From positions 105,736,554 to 105,800,553 of the forward strand of contig NC_080539.1 of assembly GCF_028640845.1 (NCBI RefSeq): 64,000 nt of DNA. The letters run 5' to 3'. Made by a program: the position numbers and the translations under genes. The notes beneath the pieces are model-generated. The model had not been told where the DNA came from, did not search any database, and worked only from the letters and a program-made list of their open reading frames with translations. Positions 47,801 to 56,165 of the stretch are shown piece by piece. The DNA comes from Ahaetulla prasina. Lineage: Eukaryota; Chordata; Lepidosauria; Squamata; Colubridae. Each line of letters starts with the position of its first letter. Position 1 is the stretch's first letter.

Positions 47801-50800
47801 TTAAAAAAAAGAAAAGAATGAAAGAGAATGAACACTAATAAATGGAGAAGTTAGAACTTGAGGGCGAAAGAAGATGTGATTCAATGAAATGAGCAAGAAA
47901 ATATTAGTAAAAATGAATAAAAATTATGAAAAAAGAACATATTGGCAAAAATTGTAACTAAGTAAAATATATTTGAATATATTGAATTGTATAAGGTATG
48001 AAATGGCCAATACTCTGTTCATAAATCATGTATGTGTGTAGGGCGGGAAACTAAAAAATCAATAAAAACTTGTTCTAAAAAAAAAAGAAGTTGAACATCA
48101 AAGCACTATACAGAGTAATTCTGGTTCTAAGGGGCAACTGATTGTCTCGGATCTATCGATCACAATCATGGTAATTTTGCTCTCCTTTGGATCTGATTGT
48201 ATTATTAAGCAGGCCCTACTTTTTGAACTGAAAGCTGGTTATAGGCTAACTAAAGAACAGATATCAGTCAGGCTGTTTCCTTCAGAAGCCAATATTTTCT
48301 ATGCGATGGGAAGAAAAACAATATAAATCGAAAGTTTCCTCATTATTGATTTGGGATTTGTTGTCCTAACACAAAAAATAAAACTAGCTGTTCCTTCTTG
48401 AAAATAAACCTAACATTTAAAAGCAAACGAATATACAGCAAACGAATATAAAGTAATTATTAATGCTAGCTGCAATTATTAAGATTAAAGGTTGAATATC
48501 ATTTTTATTCCCAAGGGAAAAAAATAGACAAAGATAAAATTATGTGAACAGATAAAGAAGGCTTTTTAAAAAAAATGTTTCGAAAGTCACATGTACTGAA
48601 CATATTTTGAAGCTGCCAAGAATTTCTTCCTTCTGGAAACAGACATCAAGATTCATTTATTCAGTCATGAGCACATCTCAAAGCTTCTATTTCTTAATTA
48701 CCTGGAAGGTTTGGGATTTATTTGTTTATTTGGTTTTTACTCCACCTTTATTATTTTATAAGTAACTCAAGGCAGCAAACATCCGTAATTCTTTTTCATC
48801 CTCTTATTTGTGAGGTGACTAGGTGTCTCAGTGGCTAAGACACTGAACTTGTCGATCAGAAAGGTCGGCGGTTCGGCGGTTTGAATCCCTAGTACAGGTC
48901 TCCTACATGAGCAGGGGGATGGACTAGATGACCTCCAAGGTCCTTTCCAACTCTGTTATGTTACAGGTGGGTTGGACTGTGAGACAGAGTGACTGGACTG
49001 GGGTGAAATGCTCCCAGTTCGGACTGGATCATCCGATCCGGTAGCAATGGCCGCGGGTGGTTCAGAGAACCGGTAGCAAAAATCACACACACCCCCACCC
49101 ATGCCCAGCTGAGCCGTGCAATCATCAGAGATTTCTTTTTTTACTTTTAAAAGCATTTTTTCTTCAGCCGAAAAAATACTTTTAAAAGAAAAAAAAAGCC
49201 TCTGATGATCACGCGGCTCAGCTGGGCTCATCAGAACCTTTTAAAAGCATTTTTTTCTACAACCTCTTTGGCCAAAGAGGTTGTAAAAAAATGCTTTTAA
49301 AAGATTCTGACGATCAGGCAACTTAGCTGGGATCGTCCAAGGAGCCTTTTAAAAGCATTTTTTACAACCTCTTTGACTGAAGAGGTTGTAGAAAAAAATG
49401 TTTTTAAAAGTAAAAAAAAAAAAAGTTGGCCATGCCCACCCAGTCACATTACCCCCGCCCCCTGCCCCCGACCAAGCCACACCCACAGAACTGGTAGTAA
49501 TAAATTTTACATTTCACCATTGGACTGGACCCAAAGTCACCCAGCCGACTTTCAGCTTTAAGGGGCAGGACTAAAGTTCACTGTCTCCTGGATTTCAGGC
49601 GAGCACTTTAAGCTCCTGGGGCAAATTGGCATATATGGGAGAGGCTATGTTTACAAATCCAGCCCCTCTCTGTCTTTTCTTAAAGCACAGATAACTTTTT
49701 CCAGGCTTCTATACAGTAGATGATGCTGAGAAAAGGTTTAGCAGCCTTAAAAGTTGCATGTACTTATTTGATTCATTAAAACAGCAGCAATCTCTGTTTC
49801 AGGAAGCCTCAACGAAGATGTGCTGTAATGAATAAGAGAAATACTCTACATAGGCAGGTTCAAAGGACTTCCTCCAAACCATTTTTAAAGCATGCAGCAA
49901 TTTAATAGCTTACCTTAATTTAATGTACCTGAATTGTTTACTTAGGCAATAGAGACTGATAGAATTCTGACATGTCCTACATAATAGGATTTCCTATTAT
50001 GGTTAATTGTTGCTGAAGTTCAGAGAGTTCTAGTAAATATTGTACTTTATGCCCCACTCATTTCTAATCAGTGTATTAAAGGATTTATGTCCAACAATGG
50101 TTACTGAGAAAGAACCAAAGATGAGAAGGAAGGAAAGAAGAAGAAGGGCACCAATAGAGAACCAGAGATAGGATGTTAAAGGTGCATTTGGATATACAGT
50201 TTTTAAAGCTAGCACATGCGATAGAATCATAGTTTATCAAATCAGAAACAATATGCTGACAAATATATACTTGTTTTTCTACCAGTTAGAGAAGCTTCAG
50301 GAATCAGGGAAAAAAGAAAACAAGAGGAAAAGGTTTAGAGCAAGGGTGTCAAACTCGATTTCATTGAGGGCCACATCAGGGTTGTGTTTGACTTCAGGGG
50401 GACAGAGTGGGCATGGCCAGCTCGGCATCACTCGGGTCGGGGGCGCCTATGGTGGCCCGAGTGCTCTGCCAGAGAAAACGGGCTCCCAAGATCTGTTTTC
50501 AGCTGTAACGGTATCCTGCAACCCTCTGCCAGTGAAAACAGAGCTCGGGAGGGCCATCTGCTTCATTTTCACTGGCAGAGGCACTGCGGCCAGATCTAAG
50601 CACCCCACCAGCCAGATCCGGCCCCCGGGCCTTGAGTTTGACACCCCTGGTTCAGAGTTACATGTATATAAAGTTGGAAGTTTTGGTCTGTTGTTTCCAA
50701 TAAATCAGAGTCTGAAACCATAGGTCAGAGTTGTCTATTTCTGCTTTATTGGAAAGCAACACACCTATAATCTGTATCAATAATAATTAAGAGTTTTCTT

Positions 50801-53800
50801 CCTGAAGAATTTCTGAAGCTATTCCTACTGGTGGGAAAAGTCCAGTAGGATCAGATAACTCAAGCCCACCTAAACTGTTTATTTGTGAAATGGGGCAAAA
50901 TGGCCCACTGCAACAAGTGATAAGTCAGGAATCCAGACTATTAAAAAGCTGTCACCTGTGAAGTCACACATCTCACGCACCCTTTCCTGATCGGTGCCAC
51001 ACCCCTATGTGCCCTCCCTGATTCCCATGCTGTACCCCACATTACCCTGACCCGCACAGTACCTCTTGCACATCTTGCACATTTCTATGAATCCATTGCA
51101 CACTCTCTCCAATCCATGCCATCCATTCATGCTGGGGATGATGCATGACACTGCATGACAATGTGCAAGAGGACCACGCGGGTCAGGAGGGTGGGTGGGG
51201 TTTGAGTGGGTGTGCAAGACTCACCATGAGGGTCAGGAGGCAGCATGAGCCTTGGTGGCACAGTGGTTAGAATGCAGTTTGGCAGGCTAACTCTGCCGAC
51301 TGCCAGCAGTTCGATCCTGACCAGCTCAAGGTTGACTCAGCTTTCCATCCTCCTGAGGTTGGTAAAATGATGACACAGGTTATTGGGGGAAATATGCTGA
51401 CTCTGCAAACCACTTAGGGCTGTAAAGCACTGTGAAGCAGTATATAAGTCTTAAGTGCTATTGATATGAGGGTGCAATGCAGGCAGAGGCGGAGCAGAAG
51501 AGGTGCAGTGCAGGTTGGGGAGGATGCAAGTGTGCCTGGAAGGGTATGAAGAAGGTCACAGAGAGTGTGTGAGTGGGGTGAGTTAAGTAAGGAAATATAA
51601 AAGAAATGATAACCCAACAGATCACGGGTTGCCTAGTTATTATGTAAAGATACGGAAGAAAGTACTTTTTGTTATATTTCTCTAGAAAAACAGCATGTGG
51701 CTTGACAGTTGCTTCTGTGGAGTGGGGTGGGTAAAATTTGGCTTCAGGAAGTTTCTTAATGCCAATTACACGGGCTTATTTTGGATATTGAGCTTGATAT
51801 ATACTAAAAGTCAATTACAGTATGTTCCATTATTATTTTTTAAAGAAAATGTTACTGTAATTTGAAACATTCAAACTAGCAATTGAGTAAGGAATTGTTT
51901 AGAAATAACTGGCAACTAATTCAGACTTTTAATGTAACGTATACCATAAAAAGTCTGTGGACCCTGACCGCATCTTGCATAATTGTTTTGTACTTTGTAG
52001 TAGAACTAGGAACCTGGCCAGGAGGGGTCTCTTGGGAATCCTAAATAATCTACAAATACACCTACTATCTTTCTCAAGTAAGAGGCAGGGGATGCAAAAT
52101 TAGGAATCTATTTCTGTGGAGTCTTGGCTAATGGCTTTAGGGAGAAGCAAGGATCTTAAAGAAACAGATTTCATCTGATTGAGCCTAGGAATTCAGGTAT
52201 TCCCAGAGATTTGGAACAAGCAAATTAAGGTTGCCAAGAAATGTGCAGTTATTCATGTCAGATTTTCTTTTTCTTTTCAATGTGGTTTACTTAATTTGGA
52301 TTAGGTATATGTGCATTCGTGTTCTTGGCCTATCTCTTAGTCTGTTCAGGCTGTTTACAGGTTAATGATGGTTACCTTTGCTAAATACTGTATCAACCTC
52401 ACCTATAAGTTGCATCTCAAGTATTTTGCTATCTTTGTTAAGATAAAAGCATTTATTCTTTTTCATTCCAGGATAGCAATAGCAATAGCAACAGCACTTA
52501 GACTTCATAGCGCTTTACAGCCCTCGCTAAGGGGTTTACAAAGTCAGCATATTGCCCCCAACAATCTGGGGTCCTCATTTTAATGACCTCGGAAGGATGG
52601 AAGGCTGAATCAACCTTGAGCCAGTCATTTAGCATGCAATGCTGCATTCTAACCATTGCACCTAATGGAATTTGGATGAAGTTTGACCTTAGCAACCTGC
52701 AGTCTGAAACTACTTGGGTAAACTTGGTTCAAAGGGCAAAACTGGAGCCATTTATTTGAAAGCTGATTTCTGGGGAAGGTTCAAAGGGCTAGGGTTCAGA
52801 AGAGGGTAGCAGAATGGTTGATGGCAGAATAGCTACCTGCCAAAATGGATGTCAGTGAGTGATGAAACCGATTAAAAATAAAATAAAATACGCAAAGTCC
52901 ATCTATTCCATCCTCACATTTTAAGGATACGGCGAGCCCAAAAAACTCCCTTTACAAAACAGAGAGAAAGAGAAGGAATAAATGAGTATTTTATAAAGCT
53001 AACTAAAGTGGCTACACATATGTCAATTCCGGGTTTGTTTTAGCTGTGGAATAGCCATATCCATGATTCCCAAAAGGCAGTTTGTATGGATGTTGATTAC
53101 CTCAATCTGTTGTTCCGTACTACATAGTTATTTCCTGATCTTACATATTTTTAGATCTATGATAAATTTAGTATGTATGGTTTTGTTTGCTTGCAGGTCT
53201 TTTGTAGGTCCAACTTTAGGTGGCTTCTTAAATGAGAAACTGGGTTTTGAATGGTCTGCAGCCATACAAGGAGGATTCACATTGTTAAGTGTATGTACAC
53301 GAACATGATTTACTCATTCTTTTATTACATTTAAATATGAAATGTGACAAATGTACTAATAATTGCTTTCTCTGAAGGGACTAGCAGCTGCAGTTTATTA
53401 TACCTATGAAGCCATACAAAAGAAGAGGTACAGTGACATTTTATTCTTTTTCTTAAAATTTGATGACAGGAGCAGACTACTTCATTATTGATTCTCATTT
53501 AGACAACAAAAAAATTAATGCCAATTGTTGTTAGTTCTGTGTTTTTCCTGAATTAATTGGCTGGGTTTTTCTTTTAACAGATATCAGCCGTTCAAATAGC
53601 ATTGTGAACAACATGCCAAGCTGTCCCTTTATTTCAGCATTTGCTTTTAAATAACACATTAAATAAAACCTAACTACTCACGGAAAAATATCTGCATTGT
53701 TTAATTTGATTAACTTGAGAGTGTTTGCGTATCATAATCCCCATCACATAGTTGCAAATTGCTGTTCCATATTCATTGCAGGTGCCTGCAAGCAAAAACG

Positions 53801-56165
53801 TAGCTATTTAACAATTAAGTAATGGCTTGTTTTAATTCTATTTCTTATGTCTCTCATTCTAGAAAGGTTTAAATCCACCTTTGGATTTTAATGGTCAAAT
53901 ATAGATTATCTATTTTCAGTTGATTTACAGAACATTTCCTTGTGTGTCCAATCACACTTGGCCAATAAAAAATTCTATTCTATTCTATTCTATTCTATTC
54001 TATTCTATTCTATTCTATTCTATTCTATTCTATTCTATTCTATTCTGTCACTTTTACTTGATTCTAGACAACTTGATAATATGCACAAAATACATGAAAT
54101 GAAAAATAAAAATGAAACAGCTAGCAGCCAGGCATCATCCAACGAATCATCCACGGAGCCAGGAGCAAGGGTGTATCCCATGCCCAGAGGAGTTTAGGCC
54201 AACTCGCCATGGCCAACATGCCACAGGGCAAGAGTTAGACTAATATCTATGAAATATCTATGAAATGAATAGAATAGAATCATTAAAGAAAGGATGCCAA
54301 AGGAGGGACAGAATGAAAATGAATGACAAAAATTAATTTTTTTAAATTACTTTAAATACTTGTTGAATTGTCTACAGCGAGTTGTCTTATGGTGAGTTGG
54401 CCTTGGCGAGTTGTCCATGATGACTTATCCAGAGAGAATTGGCTGTGGCAAGTTGGCTGCACAAAATATCTCATTCCATGCCCAGAGGCCTAGGCATGGG
54501 CTTTACAAAAAGCCAACAGGGATGGGGCCAATCTAATTTCAGGGCTGATAACTTTCCAAAGGGTGGGTGTCATTGCAGAAAAAGACTGTCCTTCTGGTCC
54601 ATGCTAGCTAACGCTGCTTAGGATATGGTACTCAGATCATGCCTCTCCTACCAGATCTAATAAGATGGATAGATACCACTAGGGAGAGATATAAGTAACT
54701 CAGTCCCAAGCCATGAAAGGCTTTAAAGGTGACAGACAGCACCTTGAATTGTACCCAAATGCACACCAGAAGCCATTGCAGCTCCCAAAGCAATGGTGTT
54801 AGATGTGCTAACTAACTGGCACCAGTAACTGCCCATGCCACCTCTCTCTGCACCAGTTGAAGTTTCCAAATACTCTTCAAGGACAGTCCCATATTTGCAA
54901 TAGTCAGTCTGGAGGTCACAAAGGCATGAGTGACTGTGAATAGGGCCCCTCAGTCCATGAACAGGTAAAATTGATACACAACTCAAAGTTGTGCAAAGGC
55001 CTTTGCTAGCCACAGCTGCCCCCTGGACCTCCAGGTTGCCACTTGGACATCCAGAACTACAAATCCAGGAAGACTCCAGATTATGCATAGGGTCTGTTTG
55101 AGGCACCACCTCATACAAAGCCAAATATGAAAGGGTCCTAATGAGAATGTCCAAAAACCCAGAGCAACTCAGTCTGGTTTGGGTTGTGCTAAAGCCAACT
55201 GTGCCCCATAACTTCCAGACACAGAGAGAACCTCTACAGCACACCCAGAATATAAAGCTGAGTAGATCATCAGCATGTTAATAATATGTATCTCACTTAA
55301 TCTGTTAAATGACCTCACCCAGTGGCTTCAAACAGATATTAAACAGGAGTGTACTAAGCTCTGCGGCACCCCATGAAATAAGGTCTGTGGGCTGGATCTC
55401 TTCTCCCCTATCAACACTGATTGAAACCAATCCCAGAGGAAGGAAGAGAACCAGTACAACAACATGTCTTCCGCCCAGGGGTGAAATGCTACCGGTTTGC
55501 TCTGGTTTGGGAAAACCAATAGTGATAAAAACAACCGGTTCAGGTGAACCGGTAGGAAAGAAAAGCTACCAGTTTGGTCAAACCGGTAGTTAAAAAATCT
55601 ACCAGTTCCTCTGAACCGATATTTCCAACGATCAGCTGTGGCGCGGGGTTTAGCTTTGCTAGAAAGCAGGAAATCCACAGCTGATCACCCGCTCGCTTCT
55701 ACTTATCTTTCCAAGCCTCCTTTTGGTCACCTAGCAGTGTAATCAATGCTATTTCAGTCCCATACCCAGACCTGAATCCTGATTGAAAGGGGTCCAGATA
55801 ATCCACTTCTTCCAGAGTCCTCTGAAGCTGCCACATAGCCACCTTCTCTACAGCAATGCTCCTTTCTGGGTTTCCCACATGAATCAGACAAAATAATAAT
55901 AATACTGTAGCTACCTGTGAGTGGACTCTATAAAGCAATGTCTTTGTTTTTGCAGCCAGTTTCCACAGTGTAATACAATTTATTTATTGGTTTACACAAA
56001 ATAATATGCCCAATTATGAGAAAAGTGTGTTTGTATTGTCTCTTTGTCTTTGTAGTGTCCAATATGCTGACAACATTTTTTTTCCTTTTCATTTTGCATA
56101 GGTCCCACCCTGGAATTCATCGGGGTTCAGAGCAAGAGAGGTCTCTTTTATTGAATGGAACTTAA
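29657..56165 (+). CDS. SLC18B1: SLC18B1, vesicular polyamine/amine transporter (MFS), 5' end missing
   Basis: SLC18B1 is a proton-coupled major facilitator protein of secretory vesicles that loads polyamines and can transport serotonin. Eleven plus-strand exons join as 29657-29730, 30165-30312, 36178-36334, 38217-38353, 39572-39673, 41625-41716, 43658-43753, 46457-46531, 53197-53290, 53378-53427 and 56102-56165. All introns are GT-AG and every phase agrees, giving 1089 nt, 362 codons plus TAA. The human protein has about 456 residues, so about 95 N-terminal residues (the first helices) are absent. Recognisable parts are [15 protein letters not shown] (MFS motif C-like), FLSDKKP (motif A-like loop), [20 protein letters not shown], the second glycine motif [18 protein letters not shown], and a C-terminal acidic SLLLNGT tail. 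Introns reach 6.7 kb and are packed with transposons. Two extra copies of the first exon lie upstream. Confidence 0.95.
30165..30312 (+). CDS. SLC18B1: SLC18B1 exon, helices after RTPDG loop
   Basis: 148 nt, starting [20 protein letters not shown] and continuing to [10 protein letters not shown]. The RxPDGP loop and VRAMDA match the family. Acceptor CTCTTTAG, donor GTATGT. Confidence 0.96.
30471..30748. mobile_element. hAT-like MITE in SLC18B1 intron
   Basis: Same family as 63352-63625. Flanks GCCTGGAT and GCCTGGAG form a 7/8 target duplication. The 3' terminus TTGAAACCCACCACTG is intact, and the 5' terminus is mutated (CATAGGTGGAAT). Confidence 0.78.
30770..31165 (+). mobile_element. CR1 LINE 3' end with (TTGA)n tail
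   Basis: The plus strand encodes [20 protein letters not shown] and [20 protein letters not shown], the CR1 ORF2 C-terminus, then GACCTCCAAGGTCCCTTCCA and a short TTGATTGATTGATTGATTGG microsatellite. Confidence 0.85.
31166..32465 (+). other. SLC18B1 intron, nothing recognised
   Basis: About 1.3 kb without a supportable exon or repeat. The open frames at 32068-32316 and 30987-31394 have no recognisable domain. Confidence 0.45.
32545..33336. mobile_element. Long hAT-like MITE with internal palindromes
   Basis: Starts CAGGGGTGAAATGCTCC and ends AGATTTCACCAGTG. Flanking 8-mers AATCAAAG and GATCATAG match at 6/8. Contains foldback motifs such as ACAACCTATTCAGATGAATA with its complement, and GATGATCACAGCTGAGCC with a near complement. 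Same family as 34566-34834 but expanded. Confidence 0.7.
33355..33845 (-). mobile_element. CR1 LINE 3' end, reversed
   Basis: Minus-strand CR1 tail. The plus strand shows GGAGCACCCACAGTTCTAGG and CTTCTTGTCCTGCCCTCTTG, reversed from the conserved C-terminal coding region. It extends to a CCAGAACTGTACATAGTATT segment, giving a longer copy than most here. Confidence 0.75.
34222..34495 (-). mobile_element. SINE with LINE-like tail, reversed
   Basis: Nearly the same sequence as 21433-21712, with TATATCCCGCCCTTCTCCGA at its left and the tRNA-like head at its right, ending CACACCGCGGCCCC. Confidence 0.8.
34566..34834. mobile_element. hAT-like MITE, 269 bp, perfect TSD
   Basis: Begins CAGGGGTGAAATGCTCC and ends GATTTCACCCATG. 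The perfect 8-bp duplication GTCCAGAG flanks it (34558-34565 and 34835-34842). Serves as the reference copy for this MITE family in the window. Confidence 0.9.
34843..36177 (+). other. SLC18B1 intron, no recognised element
   Basis: Contains only a (TTG)n run at about 36015-36043 and a polypyrimidine tract before the acceptor at 36177. Confidence 0.5.
36178..36334 (+). CDS. SLC18B1: SLC18B1 exon with GPPIGG motif
   Basis: 157 nt. Reads [31 protein letters not shown] and MFILPNY, followed by a split codon. GxxxGPPxGG is the motif C-like antiporter signature on helix 5. Donor GTAGGT. Confidence 0.97.
36424..36803 (-). mobile_element. Tigger-like MITE, reversed, plus partial second copy
   Basis: Ends AAGTCGAGGACTACCTGTA, the reverse of the terminal repeat at 19761, with body motifs AAATGGCCGTAAGTGACT and GTTAAGTGAGTTTTG. 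A second, partial end starts directly after (36804-36960) with AGTCCTCAATTTACTACC. Confidence 0.75.
37071..37501. mobile_element. hAT MITE, CAGGGGTGTCAAACTC family
   Basis: Termini CAGGGGTGTCAAACTC and GAGTTTGACACACCTG with a perfect 8-bp duplication CTCTGAAG (37063-37070, 37502-37509). The interior has repeated GTTTTCGCTGGCAGAG-like units that create overlapping spurious open frames on both strands. Confidence 0.9.
38217..38353 (+). CDS. SLC18B1: SLC18B1 exon, central loop and helix 7
   Basis: 137 nt. Reads [20 protein letters not shown] and [13 protein letters not shown]. It completes an Asn codon split with the previous exon. Acceptor TTTCAG, donor GTAGGT. Confidence 0.96.
38588..39118. 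repeat. Large inverted repeat with a hAT MITE at its centre
   Basis: The left arm (38588-38690) and right arm (39012-39118) are about 100 nt and nearly perfect complements, for example CCACGTGGCTGAAGATGAAT on the left and its complement on the right. The centre is the hAT MITE at 38691-39011. The outer ends contain the end of a Tigger-like element, of which the full copy is only on the right. Confidence 0.88.
38691..39011. mobile_element. hAT MITE, CAGGGGTGTCAAA family
   Basis: Termini CAGGGGTGTCAAAGTC and ACTTGACACCCCTG. Flanking 8-mers TTTTAAAA and CTTTAAAA. Interior related to 37071-37501 and 50341-50649. Confidence 0.85.
39085..39515 (+). mobile_element. Tigger-like MITE overlapping the inverted repeat
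   Basis: Starts CAGGTAGTCCTTGACTTAAG and ends AGTTGAGGACTATCTGTA. The body contains TTTTAAGTGACTCAAGCC and GTGAAAAATGGTCGTAAGTG. Its first 34 bp are also present, inverted, at 38588-38620. Confidence 0.75.
39572..39673 (+). CDS. SLC18B1: SLC18B1 exon with FLSDKKP loop
   Basis: 102 nt, phase 0-0. Reads [20 protein letters not shown] and ends [10 protein letters not shown], the motif A-like cytosolic loop of MFS proteins in the second half of the fold. Donor GTGAGT. Confidence 0.97.
39942..40504 (+). mobile_element. Solo LTR in SLC18B1 intron
   Basis: 563 bp, TGTTGTGG at the start and GTCACAACA at the end, a 7-bp inverted terminal repeat, flanked by the 5-bp duplication CTGCC (39937-39941, 40505-40509). 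AATAAA lies at 40443-40448 in the same orientation. The acidic 93-codon frame at its left half is shared with the partial LTR at 44583-44897 and contains [13 protein letters not shown]. No internal retroelement genes remain. Confidence 0.88.
40894..41500. mobile_element. hAT-like MITE with inverted duplication of its left end and flank
   Basis: The outer element starts CAGGAGTGAAATGCTACC and ends AAATTTCATCACTG, flanked by the 8-bp duplication AAATGATC (40886-40893 and directly after 41500). Inside, 40894-41262 is a foldback ending AAACCGGTAGCATTTCACCC. It is followed by GATCATTTCATGTATTC (41263-41279), the inverted copy of the 17 bp of host flank at 40877-40893. Confidence 0.85.
41625..41716 (+). 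CDS. SLC18B1: SLC18B1 exon, helix 9
   Basis: 92 nt. Reads [20 protein letters not shown] then [10 protein letters not shown] and a split Ser codon. Acceptor CTTACAG, donor GTAAGA. Confidence 0.97.
41767..41940. mobile_element. hAT-like MITE, 174 bp, perfect TSD
   Basis: Starts CAGGGGTGGGGTTTCAAAAC and ends AACCCACCACTG. The 8-bp duplication GTCTGAAG (41759-41766, 41941-41948) is perfect. The core is CpG-rich (TGCGCATGCGC). It lies only 50 bp past the exon at 41625-41716. Confidence 0.9.
42225..42620 (+). mobile_element. Tigger-like MITE
   Basis: Begins CAGATAGTCCTTGACTTACA and ends CAAGTTGAGGATTACCTGTA, with the standard body (CATTTTTCACACTTATGAC, CTTAACAACTGCAGTGATTC) of the family at 19761. 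Confidence 0.8.
42908..43413. mobile_element. Head-to-head MITE dimer with 140-bp central palindrome
   Basis: Starts CAGTGGTGAAATCC and ends GGATTTCACCATTG. The segment CCAGCCAGAGGTGGTATTTG (43089 on) is complementary to CAAATACCACCTCTGGCTGG (ending near 43223). The arms on either side repeat TTTTGCAGTATCCTTCCCC-type units in opposite directions. The result is an imperfect palindrome over about 500 bp. Confidence 0.8.
43658..43753 (+). CDS. SLC18B1: SLC18B1 exon, helix 10
   Basis: 96 nt. Reads [20 protein letters not shown] then [11 protein letters not shown] and a split Tyr codon. Acceptor TTTGCAG, donor GTAAGT. Confidence 0.97.
44004..44140. mobile_element. Short hAT-like MITE (137 bp)
   Basis: Starts CAGTGATGGGATTCAAG and ends CTGAATCCCACCACTG; flanks AATTAGTC and GATTAGTC (7/8). 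Same length and family as 2564-2700 in the opposite orientation. Confidence 0.82.
44583..44897 (-). mobile_element. Partial LTR, same family as 39942-40504
   Basis: The minus strand reads GGTCTGCCGGCGGCCTATGG near the LTR start, then GAGGAACAGGGGGAGCCTGT and CAGAGCTGCCAAAAGGCAAG, matching the intact solo LTR. The 3' half with the polyadenylation signal is missing. Confidence 0.72.
45096..45151. repeat. (CT)n microsatellite
   Basis: Imperfect CTCTCTCCCTCTCTCT run of about 55 bp. It creates an arginine/glutamate-rich minus-strand open frame that is not a gene. Confidence 0.9.
45600..46195 (+). mobile_element. CR1 LINE 3' part
   Basis: The plus strand encodes [20 protein letters not shown] and [13 protein letters not shown], then, after a frame change, [20 protein letters not shown] and [16 protein letters not shown]. 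The 3' end is CTTCCAACTCTGTTATTCTA. It is 5'-truncated and frame-broken. Confidence 0.9.
46457..46531 (+). CDS. SLC18B1: SLC18B1 exon, ENGFEEGL helix
   Basis: 75 nt. Reads [20 protein letters not shown] then LWALG (split Gly). Highly conserved family segment. Acceptor TTCTGCAG, donor GTATGT. Confidence 0.97.
46755..48088. other. GC-rich repeat-like block ending in an L1-like tail
   Basis: Begins with MITE-like TTTTTACTACTGGTTCTGTG. It continues as unusually GC-rich sequence with open frames on both strands (47136-47676 plus, 47290-47616 minus) that overlap each other and show no domain. A small inverted pair (TTTAACAGCCATGAGCCG near 47672 and its complement near 47778) is present. From about 47820 the sequence becomes AT-rich and ends ATCAATAAAAACTTGTTCT with a poly-A, resembling an L1 3' end. 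Probably a nested transposon composite; unclassified. Confidence 0.4.
48822..48965 (+). mobile_element. Sauria SINE head fused to CR1 tail scrap
   Basis: GTGTCTCAGTGGCTAAGACAC and GGTTTGAATCCCTAG form the tRNA-like head. After about 70 bp it switches to ATGACCTCCAAGGTCC and CAACTCTGTTATG, the end of a CR1. The switch point is abrupt. Confidence 0.6.
48999..49522. mobile_element. hAT-like MITE, 524 bp, with nested small palindromes
   Basis: Starts TGGGGTGAAATGCTCCC and ends TTACATTTCACCATTG, with the perfect 8-bp duplication GACTGGAC (48991-48998, 49523-49530). The interior repeats ACAACCTCTTTGGCCAAAGA-type palindromes twice and AATGCTTTTAAAAG units several times, consistent with growth by internal duplication. 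Confidence 0.88.
49531..50332 (+). other. SLC18B1 intron, nothing recognised
   Basis: AT-rich intron sequence. A GA-rich patch (50100-50150) is the only notable composition. Confidence 0.45.
50341..50649. mobile_element. hAT MITE, CAAGGGTGTCAAACTC
   Basis: Termini CAAGGGTGTCAAACTC and GAGTTTGACACCCCTG, flanks GTTTAGAG and GTTCAGAG (7/8). The interior matches 37071-37501 in part and 38691-39011. Confidence 0.87.
51245..51470 (+). mobile_element. tRNA-derived SINE
   Basis: Starts CCTTGGTGGCACAGTGGTTA; body CAAGGTTGACTCAGCTTTCC; tail TATATAAGTCTTAAGTGCTA. Same family as 6592-6835. Confidence 0.8.
52472..52680 (-). mobile_element. tRNA-derived SINE, reversed
   Basis: Left end ATAGCAATAGCAATAGCAAC (reversed tail), body GAAGGCTGAATCAACCTTGA, right end GCATTCTAACCATTGCACC (reversed head). 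Confidence 0.78.
53197..53290 (+). CDS. SLC18B1: SLC18B1 exon with second GPTLGG motif
   Basis: 94 nt. Reads [20 protein letters not shown] then [11 protein letters not shown]. Equivalent of the GPPIGG helix in the second half of the protein. Acceptor CTTGCAG, donor GTATGT. Confidence 0.97.
53378..53427 (+). CDS. SLC18B1: SLC18B1 exon, last helix
   Basis: 50 nt. Reads [16 protein letters not shown] and the first two bases of Arg. Separated from the previous exon by only 87 bp. Donor GTACAG. It can splice to 53581 or 56102. Confidence 0.95.
53581..53667 (+). CDS. Possible alternative terminal exon of SLC18B1
   Basis: After CTTTTAACAG the sequence A-TAT-CAG-CCG-TTC-AAA-TAG completes the split Arg codon and adds YQPFK before a stop (53597-53599). 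AATAAA follows at 53662-53667. This would give a shorter C-terminus without the SLLLNGT tail. Splice site, frame and polyadenylation signal are all in place, but expression is not shown. Confidence 0.45.
53937..54046 (+). repeat. LINE 3' end with (TATTC)n array
   Basis: About 35 bp of the snake CR1/L3-type 3' end (CACTTGGCCAATAAAAAATT) seeds about 75 bp of uninterrupted TATTC repeats (53972-54046). Confidence 0.9.
54660..55935 (-). mobile_element. Old LINE-like repeat interrupted by a MITE
   Basis: Sequence such as AAAGGCATGAGTGACTGTGA and CAGTCCCATACCCAGACCTG resembles dispersed vertebrate LINE fragments. Minus-strand frames (54723-55244, 55699-55938, the latter with [20 protein letters not shown]) are decayed; the DPFQSGFR motif is a reverse-transcriptase signature. 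A MITE (about 55480-55725, CAGGGGTGAAATGCTACCGG) sits inside it. Confidence 0.6.
56102..56165 (+). CDS. SLC18B1: SLC18B1 terminal coding exon
   Basis: 64 nt. Reads [20 protein letters not shown] then TAA. The ER-LL-N-T ending parallels the acidic dileucine-like tail of the family, likely a sorting signal for vesicles. Acceptor TTGCATAG. Confidence 0.93.
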
